Assembly: GCF_037996765.1 (NCBI RefSeq)
Contig: NZ_JBBNAD010000004.1
Coordinates: forward strand, 744,001 to 808,000
Origin: Bdellovibrio sp. GT3
Lineage (GTDB): Bacteria; Bdellovibrionota; Bdellovibrionia; Bdellovibrionales; Bdellovibrionaceae
DNA: 64,000 nt
Direction of reading: 5' to 3'
Shown: positions 24,395 to 31,471 of the stretch, in pieces
How positions within the stretch are numbered: position 1 is the stretch's first letter
Layout: every line of letters starts with the position of its first letter
The notes under the pieces: generated by a model
Database searches by the model: none
Told to the model about the DNA's origin: nothing
What the model saw: only the letters and a program-made list of their open reading frames with translations
Made by a program: the position numbers and the translations under genes

Positions 24395-26959
24395 ATGAAA
24401 ACGGTAGCATCGGTGCTATTGATTTTGAGCTTTAGTCCCGCACTTTTTGCCCAAGAGGGCGGAATTGCCTCTGCCTATTCCTTTGGTGGAGCATGTGCCT
24501 CCCAAGGGGTGTGGACCCAGTCGGCTCTTTCAGCCACGCAAAATCTGCGTAAAGTGACTCTGCAATTAAAAGACGATCCAAACTGTAAAGCCTTGGGCAA
24601 CTCTGTTCAATCAGCGATTACCAGCCTGGAGAATGCTGTTCAAGGGGCTTCCGACACTCCGGCGAGAGTCAGTCGCTTGTCGCAATTACCTCAGGAAATC
24701 AATGCTCTTCGCACTTTTCTAAACAGTGCTCCCGATATGAAGCAACAAATTCTGCGCACGATGATGGATAAGTCCATCGAGAGCGCCACCCTGGGAGCGC
24801 AAGTGGGTCAAAGTCAGTCGAATATGGCGGTGAGTGATGTCTCCCAAAGTATTGGTGATTTTGGATCGCGTTTACAACGTAGCACTCAGACAGGTCTGTC
24901 CATGTTGAATCAGGTTGTGGATTCAATTCCACAATTGGATCAATGTTTAACTGGTGACAACCAGATGGTTATGGGAAACCTGATCAGCTCCGCGGTGAAA
25001 ATCGCTTCGTCTTTTGCTTCATCCGGTCAGGATATGACGGGCAGTCAAATCGCCACGACAGTGTCTAAATTGACAAATCTGACTCGTGAAAGAAAGTACA
25101 CAGCAGTTCTAAGAAAATTGAATCAGCAGGAGTTCATGTCCTCCATGGCCTGCTTGATGGAAGTGACAAGTGAGTCCTACTGTCAGGCTCGCGATGGTAT
25201 GAGACTTTTTCAAAAAGGCATGAACGATCTTAAAACTCAAAAGAGCGGTAAGTTGGATGCTGACTCCGGCAATCCTTTTGTGGGCTACTATGTTTTGAAT
25301 ACGCATGTTCCGAATATCACCAAGTGGTTGCAAAAAATCCAGATCGGTGTGGATCCAAAACTTCCAACGGATGCGACTTTCCAAAATAAAATTCAGCAGG
25401 AAGTTGTGGACTTCTATAAGGGTGTAAAAACCTTGCTGGGGGATTTTAACTCCAGCGTTGCGACAATCCGTACTCTTCCAAATTTGCAAGCCAAGCAAAA
25501 TGCGGTGTTGAAGCTGTTGATGCAAACGACCAGCTCCATGGTCGGTAATCAGGGCTTTGGGCGCAATGAAGACGTCATGAACTTCTTCCTGATGAGTACG
25601 AACTCCATGAAGATTCCTTTTGCTTTGTTGGGGATTCCTGTTCCAGATCAGGTTTCCGGTAAAGCGATGCCAATCATGTCCTATGACGAGTGGTTGCGCG
25701 CCAATATGGAAAGCATTCCCAGTTTCAATGACCCTGTGGCTTTGACGGAAACTATCGGTCAAAACATGCAGGAGATCATTCGCACGGCAAATATCTCTGC
25801 AATTGAGTACTTCAATCGTTGGTATATCGTTGATAAGGCGGCGTTGGTGAATGAATCCACGATCGATATCAACTACACCGTTCAAGACAGTTTGAAGGCG
25901 ATCAATCAGTATTTGGAAGCACAAAAAGGTCGTATCGCACAATATAACAGCAATGTGAATGTGGTTCCAACCATCCTGGATACACAGATGCGTATTCAAA
26001 AGGTTTTGAAAGCTTATGAAAATCTGGAGAATATCGGCCGCGGTGCCCTTATTGATACGAAGAATGTGACGGCATCCCAGGAAAGTCTGCAGGCGACGGC
26101 GGATGCCTACGAGAAATTGGTAACTACAGTTTACGAGCAGTTCAACGTGATGTTGTCACGCTCGGGATTCCTTGCGAATCGTATGGTGAACTTTGTGTAC
26201 CAGGACTACATCATGCTTCTAAAAAACAAGGTGGACTTCACGCCTTACCAGGAAGACCTTTTCTCTGCATCAGGTATGGCGATGCTGGATAAGATGCTGG
26301 CGATGTACAACGGGAATCCTTCCAATATTCAAACCGATTTGAATATGGCTCTAAGAATCAACAAAGGAAACTTGGAGGCCCTGGATGGCTTGATTAAAGA
26401 CAATGTCATTGGAACGATCTCCAATTTGAAGCAAATTGAAAATGGCGAGAAGGTCGGTTTGATGTCTCGTGTGGACCGCATGTTGGGCGATAGCTCTGAA
26501 GACTGGGTTTCAACGGCTAAAGATAAAAATCCGACGGTCAGAAAAGTGCTAAAATTCCTGCATAAGTATTCATTGACGAATTTGATTGGCGGATACTTCT
26601 ACGGTAGCAAGCATTCGGATCGTTATGGCAGCGAGTTGGATCCAACAACGGCTCCACAAAGTGAATTCGACGATGCGGAAAATGTGCGTGCTCAGTTGTG
26701 TATTCAGGCACTGGCTTTCAACAACCAAAACGGTCTTAGCAACTTGTGCCGTGGTGTTGTATTGAAATCGCCACTACCTTCAACGATGAAGGGCATGAAT
26801 GTCGCTTACGATCAAAAACTGAATTCTTACTTGAATGACAAATCAATGAACGTGCAGAAGCAGCAGTCGTTCAATCACTCGGAACGCATCTGTGCTTTCC
26901 GCGATTTCAATATCCGCAATATGGCGGTGTTCATGTCCTTGAACCAAGGTCAGAAATAA
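24395..26959 (+). CDS. Large secreted protein of unknown function
   Basis: 854 residues with a Sec signal peptide (MKTVASVLLILSFSPALFA). Mostly helical by composition, rich in Gln, Asn and Ser, with paired cysteines near the N-terminus (GACASQG, PNCKALG) and several later (DQCLTG, MACLME, SYCQAR, QLCIQA, NLCRGV, RICAFR). No catalytic motif or known domain recognised. The signal peptide and the many likely disulfides point to the periplasm or outside. A terminator follows the stop codon. Confidence 0.8.
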   Translation: MKTVASVLLILSFSPALFAQEGGIASAYSFGGACASQGVWTQSALSATQNLRKVTLQLKDDPNCKALGNSVQSAITSLENAVQGASDTPARVSRLSQLPQEINALRTFLNSAPDMKQQILRTMMDKSIESATLGAQVGQSQSNMAVSDVSQSIGDFGSRLQRSTQTGLSMLNQVVDSIPQLDQCLTGDNQMVMGNLISSAVKIASSFASSGQDMTGSQIATTVSKLTNLTRERKYTAVLRKLNQQEFMSSMACLMEVTSESYCQARDGMRLFQKGMNDLKTQKSGKLDADSGNPFVGYYVLNTHVPNITKWLQKIQIGVDPKLPTDATFQNKIQQEVVDFYKGVKTLLGDFNSSVATIRTLPNLQAKQNAVLKLLMQTTSSMVGNQGFGRNEDVMNFFLMSTNSMKIPFALLGIPVPDQVSGKAMPIMSYDEWLRANMESIPSFNDPVALTETIGQNMQEIIRTANISAIEYFNRWYIVDKAALVNESTIDINYTVQDSLKAINQYLEAQKGRIAQYNSNVNVVPTILDTQMRIQKVLKAYENLENIGRGALIDTKNVTASQESLQATADAYEKLVTTVYEQFNVMLSRSGFLANRMVNFVYQDYIMLLKNKVDFTPYQEDLFSASGMAMLDKMLAMYNGNPSNIQTDLNMALRINKGNLEALDGLIKDNVIGTISNLKQIENGEKVGLMSRVDRMLGDSSEDWVSTAKDKNPTVRKVLKFLHKYSLTNLIGGYFYGSKHSDRYGSELDPTTAPQSEFDDAENVRAQLCIQALAFNNQNGLSNLCRGVVLKSPLPSTMKGMNVAYDQKLNSYLNDKSMNVQKQQSFNHSERICAFRDFNIRNMAVFMSLNQGQK

Positions 26960-26990
26960 AAAAAAGCCCAGGAGAGATCCTGGGCATTTT
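26957..26990. terminator. Bidirectional intrinsic terminator
   Basis: GCCCAGGA-GAGA-TCCTGGGC hairpin, with an A-run on the left and CATTTT on the right. It ends the 854-residue gene on the plus strand and the GST gene on the minus strand. Confidence 0.88.
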
Positions 26991-27021
26991 GCATTTTAAA
27001 GCAGAACTATTTAAAGACTAT

Positions 27022-27630
27022 TTAAAGACGAATGCCTTCAGCCGCCACAGCTTCTTTCACTGCGGGGCGCTCGGCCATTGTCGTCATGAACTTCTGTAGG
27101 GAGGCGTGTTGAGTCATGTCAACGCCAACCAAGCCAGTCCAGCGCAGAACATTGTAAGCGTAGGCATCTGCCACAGAGAAATTCTCACCAAGAATATACG
27201 GATTGGCATCCAAGTGTTGATTCAAAACCGCAAGACGCAAACCAAGCTTCGCTTTGATTTGTTCTTTGGTTTCTTCGTTCATAACAGCTCCACCAAACAA
27301 GGAGCCCAGGCCTTTATGGATTTCAGTGGCAATAAAGTTCAACCACTCCATGGCTTTGTAGCGTTCCATCGTGCCGAATTTTGGAAGAAGGTTTTTGTCT
27401 GGTGCCTGGTCTGCGATCCATTGCAAGATGACCGCACCTTCAGTCATCAAGTGACCGTTGGGCAGTTGTAGAGCGGGGATGTAACCCTTGGGATTGATTT
27501 TTTTGTAGTCGCCACCAGCGTATTCTTTGGCTTTAAGGTCCACTTTAACCAGTTCGAAATTCAAACCGGCTTCGCGAAGTGCAATTTGAGATGCAAGGGC
27601 GCAGGCGCCTGGGGAGTAAAATAGATTCAT
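27022..27630 (-). CDS. gstA: Glutathione S-transferase, beta class
   Basis: 202 residues. N-terminal thioredoxin fold MNLFYSPGACALASQIALRE with Cys10, the beta-class catalytic cysteine, and the cis-Pro region GYIPALQLPNGHLMTEGAVI; the C-terminal helical domain includes FSVADAYAYNVLRW. It conjugates or reduces glutathione substrates. Monocistronic by context. Start ATG at 27630. Confidence 0.93.
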   Translation of the reverse strand: MNLFYSPGACALASQIALREAGLNFELVKVDLKAKEYAGGDYKKINPKGYIPALQLPNGHLMTEGAVILQWIADQAPDKNLLPKFGTMERYKAMEWLNFIATEIHKGLGSLFGGAVMNEETKEQIKAKLGLRLAVLNQHLDANPYILGENFSVADAYAYNVLRWTGLVGVDMTQHASLQKFMTTMAERPAVKEAVAAEGIRL

Positions 27631-27696
27631 ATTGAAAATTCCTTTGTTGAGGGACGCCGCTATAATGTAACAATGTTAGGTACTATAGTAAAGAGC

Positions 27697-27960
27697 CTAG
27701 GACCAATAATAGTAAGCGACGCCGCACAACAAGGCGCCGACGACATAGGTATAAAGAGTGCTGCTCACAAAAAGCGGATAAAGCATCAAACCGACACCCA
27801 CCCAGATGTTCGGTGAGTGGGATTCGCGACGTCCTTTGCGAAATAAATAGATTCCAATGATTCCAAAAATCGTCCCGCCGATGAGGGCGGCAACGCTATA
27901 GTCAAAACCAAGGGATTGCATCAATTCTAAAGGTGAAGGCGGCTGTGAGAATTCATCCAT
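27697..27960 (-). CDS. Small inner-membrane protein of unknown function
   Basis: 87 residues with three hydrophobic stretches: YSVAALIGGTIFGIIGIYLF, IWVGVGLMLYPLFVSSTLYTY and VVGALLCGVAYYYW. A short basic loop (RKGRRESHS) sits after the first. No conserved motif recognised; no close operon partner. Confidence 0.7.
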   Translation of the reverse strand: MDEFSQPPSPLELMQSLGFDYSVAALIGGTIFGIIGIYLFRKGRRESHSPNIWVGVGLMLYPLFVSSTLYTYVVGALLCGVAYYYWS

Positions 27961-28004
27961 ACGTGGATATTATCACAGCAGCCTCCCGGTTTCGGCAAGA
28001 GAGA

Positions 28005-28847
28005 TTAGTTGTGCTTGGAGCAGCCTGTGTCCCAATAGGCCTGAAGGCTGCATTGGGTTAAGCCATTTTTTGGATTTGGGGTGCAGTTGAGTCCAAAGAC
28101 CGGGTAAATCAATTTATCACGTTCCAATACTGAGTGTCTCGCGATACCAATTTCTTCCAGAGTTTCGATCACTCGTTCAAAGGATTGCTCTGATAGTTTG
28201 GGAGTGAAGTTACAAAAGAAAAAATCAAAACCCTGGAGGTTTATTCCAGTGCGACATTCAAAGTCACCCATGCTGACGGGTTTGGTGAGTTTTGTTCTGG
28301 CAGGTTTTTCCAAAATCGCGTTAATCAAAGTGTCGGACTGTTGGGGGGGCAAAGTGCGCTTTTCTTTGCAGGCCGGGCGGTACCCCAGGTCCCAATTAAT
28401 GCCGATGTACGCCAAATTCATAAGTTGCTGGGAAATCTTATATTGAGTGTCGGCCACTCGGGCCAGACCCAGAATCTCATGCAGGACGAGTTGATGTTTC
28501 TGTTGTTTTGACTGTCGGTCCCAGGACTCACCATAAAATTCAATTCGATTCACGTCCGGATAGTTGATTGCATCCACCAGCGAACCGTCTAAATGAAGCT
28601 GTTTGTCGGAAACAACGATTGTTGTTTTCTTAAATAGTTCGACCACTGGTTTTACGACGAAAATCTTACCCGTGGAAAGTGGGATTTCTTTGCGAAAATT
28701 AAGGCGATCCAGAATTTGCACGCCGATATCAAAGAATTCGGATGCCTGGGAGTTGCCACCGTTGCGCGTGCCGAAGGAATCGTCGCCACCGGCCATGGTT
28801 TGCAAGGGCAACAGATACAAAAACAGAATCAGAAGCAGGTTTTTCAT
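28005..28847 (-). CDS. Secreted protein paired with a TIGR02147 regulator
   Basis: 280 residues. Signal peptide MKNLLLILFLYLLPLQTMA. The centre carries HQLVLHEILGLARVADTQY; an LHExLGL motif with two histidines could bind a metal, but this is not a full zinc-protease signature. Four or more cysteines in the C-terminal half (YRPACKEK, DFECRTG, FFFCNF, GLNCTP, TQCSL, TGCSK). Its start overlaps the stop of the upstream regulator gene by 4 bp, so the two are co-transcribed. Function unknown. Confidence 0.78.
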   Translation of the reverse strand: MKNLLLILFLYLLPLQTMAGGDDSFGTRNGGNSQASEFFDIGVQILDRLNFRKEIPLSTGKIFVVKPVVELFKKTTIVVSDKQLHLDGSLVDAINYPDVNRIEFYGESWDRQSKQQKHQLVLHEILGLARVADTQYKISQQLMNLAYIGINWDLGYRPACKEKRTLPPQQSDTLINAILEKPARTKLTKPVSMGDFECRTGINLQGFDFFFCNFTPKLSEQSFERVIETLEEIGIARHSVLERDKLIYPVFGLNCTPNPKNGLTQCSLQAYWDTGCSKHN

Positions 28848-29644
28848 TTTAGGTCCTCAGTCAGACGGAACAATTGGATGCCCATATGATAGACGTGTTT
28901 TTTCTCCGGGCGGGTTGCGGCAAGACGAATGATTTTTTGAAAGCACTCTTCCATGATCTCTGCGGCCTTGGGCAGATCCTGCTCATCAAAAGCTAAAGTT
29001 TCAGAACCCACAAATTTTTCCAGTGCGGTTTGTGTCTCCAACGATTTAATGGCTTTGTTGATCATTTGGCTGTGGAATTTGCGTAGGGCTTCGTGCTTGG
29101 GCACATCAGCGACTATTTGGGGAGTGCCGCATTTTGGATTTCCGTTTTCATCATTAATCAGCAGTCCCAGTCTGAATAATCTATCGACGGCCTCAGTAGC
29201 TTGCGTTGTGGTGATGCCCAATCTTTTTGCGATGGTTTCAGGTGTGATCTCCGGCGTCGTCGTCTTGGTCATCTTCATGATGGCCACATGGTACCAGTCA
29301 GAAATAAGATTGAAGATATCCATATCAATCTTTTGCGGTTTTTCCGAAGGAGCAAGGGAGAAAATTGTTTCCAAAAGTTCTGTGCGGGCATCATCGGACT
29401 TTACAGAGTCTAATTGTACCAACGCCATGAAGTAGTCGGTTTTCTTTTTGTTGAATTTAAGCCCTTTGGCGATTTCCAGCGCACGTTTTCCGGAAAGATT
29501 TCTTTTTCCGTTCAAAATGGACGAGAGCATAGCTGAGGAAAGGTTTAACTGCTTTGCCATGGCACGCATCGAGTATTGGTCGTTGTCCTTGATGCGCGCG
29601 TCAAGTTCCTGTTTTATGAGCTGTCTATAAGTGATAGTAACCAT
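28844..29644 (-). CDS. TIGR02147-family regulator (DUF4423)
   Basis: 266 residues. N-terminal HTH_3-like segment (SMRAMAKQLNLSSAMLSSILNGKRNLSGKRALEIAKGL), then the TIGR02147/DUF4423 body with DWYHVAIMKM and a central winged-helix part (TPETIAKRLGITTTQATEAVDRLFRLGLLI). The family is concentrated in Fibrobacter and bdellovibrios. Overlap with a secreted-protein gene suggests local regulation of, or by, that partner. Start ATG at 29644. Confidence 0.85.
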   Translation of the reverse strand: MVTITYRQLIKQELDARIKDNDQYSMRAMAKQLNLSSAMLSSILNGKRNLSGKRALEIAKGLKFNKKKTDYFMALVQLDSVKSDDARTELLETIFSLAPSEKPQKIDMDIFNLISDWYHVAIMKMTKTTTPEITPETIAKRLGITTTQATEAVDRLFRLGLLINDENGNPKCGTPQIVADVPKHEALRKFHSQMINKAIKSLETQTALEKFVGSETLAFDEQDLPKAAEIMEECFQKIIRLAATRPEKKHVYHMGIQLFRLTEDLK

Positions 29645-29813
29645 GCCCAGTGCATAACAAAGGCAGTTTAAAGATTCATCTCAAAAGCGAAATGAACTTA
29701 TAGTAATGCGAGGCGCCTTTCTGCTCACAGATGTAAACGAAGTTCTAATACCTGAAATTTAAATTGTTTGCTAAAAGCCCCCTTTACGAGGGATTTTTTT
29801 TAGAGGAGTGGTT

Positions 29814-30632
29814 ATGCCGGAATTGCCAGAGGTTGAGGTTGTTCGCCAAGGACTTGAAAAGATCCTGAGCAAACAACCAACACTTGAAAAGATTGAACTG
29901 AAGCGTCCTGATTTGCGTGATCCTATTCCTTTGAAGCAATTGAAGACTCTAGTAGGTCAGAAAATTAAGAAGGTTGAGCGTCGTGCGAAGTATCTTTTGT
30001 TGTGGACCGACAAGGGCGGAATGCTTTCGCACTTGGGGATGACCGGTACCTGGCGCGTGGCCCCATCAGGGGATGAGCGGCTGCATGATCATATATATCT
30101 TCATTTTTCCGGTGGCTTGCGCTTGGCCTACCGCGACCCGCGTCGTTTCGGAATTTTTGACTTTGTGCCGGCGCACGATGTTGCTGCGCATCCAAGGTTG
30201 CGTGTTTTGGGACCCGAACCCCTGAGTTCTGAATTTTCAGGCGAATCGTTGTGGCAAAGTTTGCGCAACAAGGAAGTCGCGTTGAAGGTTGCGATCATGG
30301 ACCAGAAAGTTGTCGTAGGGGTGGGGAACATCTACGCCAGCGAGGCACTTTTTGCGGCAAAAATTAAGCCTTCTTTGTCGGCAAAAAAACTCTCTCTTGA
30401 GAGAGCAAAATTGCTAGTTAAGGAGATCCGTAGAATCCTTGCTGACAGCATCGCAAAAGGTGGTTCTTCCATTAGTGATTTTGCTCAAACTTCAGGCGAA
30501 AGTGGTTACTTTCAAAATACCTTCAAAGTCTATGATCGGGCGGGTTTGCCCTGTGTTGTTTGCAAACAACAGATCAAGTCCAAGGTTATGGGTGGACGAA
30601 ATACTTTTTGGTGCAGCCACTGCCAGAAATAA
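29814..30632 (+). CDS. mutM: Formamidopyrimidine-DNA glycosylase MutM/Fpg
   Basis: 272 residues from the ATG at 29814, which gives the required mature N-terminus PELPEVE: the proline after Met is the catalytic nucleophile and Glu3 the acid. An ATG two codons upstream would block the chemistry. Conserved LLSHLGMTGTWR, the helix-two-turn-helix region SLSAKKLSLERAKLLVKEIRRIL and a C-terminal zinc finger (CVVC-x16-CSHC). Removes 8-oxoguanine from DNA. RBS GAGGAG. Confidence 0.97.
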   Translation: MPELPEVEVVRQGLEKILSKQPTLEKIELKRPDLRDPIPLKQLKTLVGQKIKKVERRAKYLLLWTDKGGMLSHLGMTGTWRVAPSGDERLHDHIYLHFSGGLRLAYRDPRRFGIFDFVPAHDVAAHPRLRVLGPEPLSSEFSGESLWQSLRNKEVALKVAIMDQKVVVGVGNIYASEALFAAKIKPSLSAKKLSLERAKLLVKEIRRILADSIAKGGSSISDFAQTSGESGYFQNTFKVYDRAGLPCVVCKQQIKSKVMGGRNTFWCSHCQK

Positions 30633-30756
30633 TTTTTAAAATTTCGTTGCTAAGCCATAATAATTTTGTGTAACTTAGCCCTTAGTCGAGATTAACAAAA
30701 AAATCAGATAAGCCAATTACGGTGAGTCTGGAATTTATTTACGAAGGGACACAACA

Positions 30757-30972
30757 ATGAAAGCTATCGTTATCGCAGCTTTGCTAGCACTTTCTTTCAC
30801 AACTGGTTTCACTTGCTCTAAAAACCAACCAGCTGAAACTACAACTACTGAAGCAGCTCCAGCTACTGAAGCTACTCCAGCTGAAGGCACTGCAGTTCCA
30901 GCAGCTGACGCTACTGCTACTCCAGCAGCAACTGAAGCAGCTCCAGCAGCTCCAGCGGGCGAAACTAAGTAA
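30757..30972 (+). CDS. Small Ala/Thr/Pro-rich secreted protein
   Basis: 71 residues. Signal-peptide-like start (MKAIVIAALLALSFTTGFTC) with a Cys at 20; the preceding GFT is not a classic lipobox, so lipidation is uncertain. The rest is a low-complexity run of Ala, Thr, Pro and Glu (ATEATPAEGTAVPAADATAT) with no aromatic residues. RBS AAGGG and a strong terminator frame it, so it is likely a real short gene. Role unknown; an abundant surface spacer is possible. Confidence 0.7.
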   Translation: MKAIVIAALLALSFTTGFTCSKNQPAETTTTEAAPATEATPAEGTAVPAADATATPAATEAAPAAPAGETK

Positions 30973-30995
30973 TTAGTTTTTCTCTAGTTGAGAAC

Positions 30996-31027
30996 GAAAA
31001 AGCCAACCTTGCGGTTGGCTTTTTTTT
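30996..31027 (+). terminator. Intrinsic terminator
   Basis: AGCCAACC-TTGC-GGTTGGCT stem followed by TTTTTTT. Confidence 0.92.
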
Positions 31028-31034
31028 GCCTTGT

Positions 31035-31157
31035 GGGCTGATGAAAAAGGCCCATCTCCTTCGTTGTCGGGTGCGGTCCTCGCTCCGACGTGCCTGGGGC
31101 ACGCCTGCGCTGCGGTTCGCCCCCTCCGCCTCGGATCTGGACCTTTTTGATCAGCCC
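31035..31157. repeat. 123-bp GC-rich imperfect palindrome
   Basis: Outer 20-bp arms (31035-31054 and 31138-31157) are 18/20 complementary and the apex CGTGCC-TGG-GGCACG (31089-31103) has exactly the same centre, at 31096. The middle pairs partly, with many G-T pairs. The GC content is well above the surroundings. Read as an intergenic palindromic element or a structured RNA rather than a gene. Confidence 0.75.
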
Positions 31158-31471
31158 TCGTGTTTGTCTGTTTTTTGGCTGGCCCTTTGGGCGCCGCTTT
31201 CTTCTGGCTGGCGGTCGCCTTTGGCGACTTCGCGCCGCTGTGGGTGCGGGTTTGGGGGCTTTTGCCATTGCCTGCGGCGGGCGAACTAGTGGGGGTATCG
31301 GTCAGAATTTGCCGAGGGAATCTCTTGAGAGTTGGTTGTAATTAGAGTTGGGGCTCTGGTTTTGACAGTACTTAAGCCCGCGTATTTGTTAGGAATTATT
31401 CGAAGTTCTCTTGCTTGCCCTCGGATTTAGGAGTGTAATTAATGGGGTAAGCAATAATAAGGAGAATCATC
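31158..31471. other. Gene-free stretch with GC-rich hairpins upstream of fadE
   Basis: Together with the preceding palindrome this is about 440 bp without a credible gene. GC-rich up to about 31290, with the hairpin GTCGCC-TTT-GGCGAC at 31214-31228 and the direct repeat GCGCCGCT nearby. Short open frames here have biased, arginine/proline- or tryptophan-rich composition and no RBS. After 31300 the base composition returns to normal and should hold the fadE promoter. Confidence 0.6.

Noticed and set aside
31026-31345. Several overlapping short open frames in the GC-rich region
   Set aside because: They lie on a palindromic element and have extreme amino-acid bias (Arg/Pro- or Trp/Leu-rich), no RBS and no consistent homology. 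Not called as genes.
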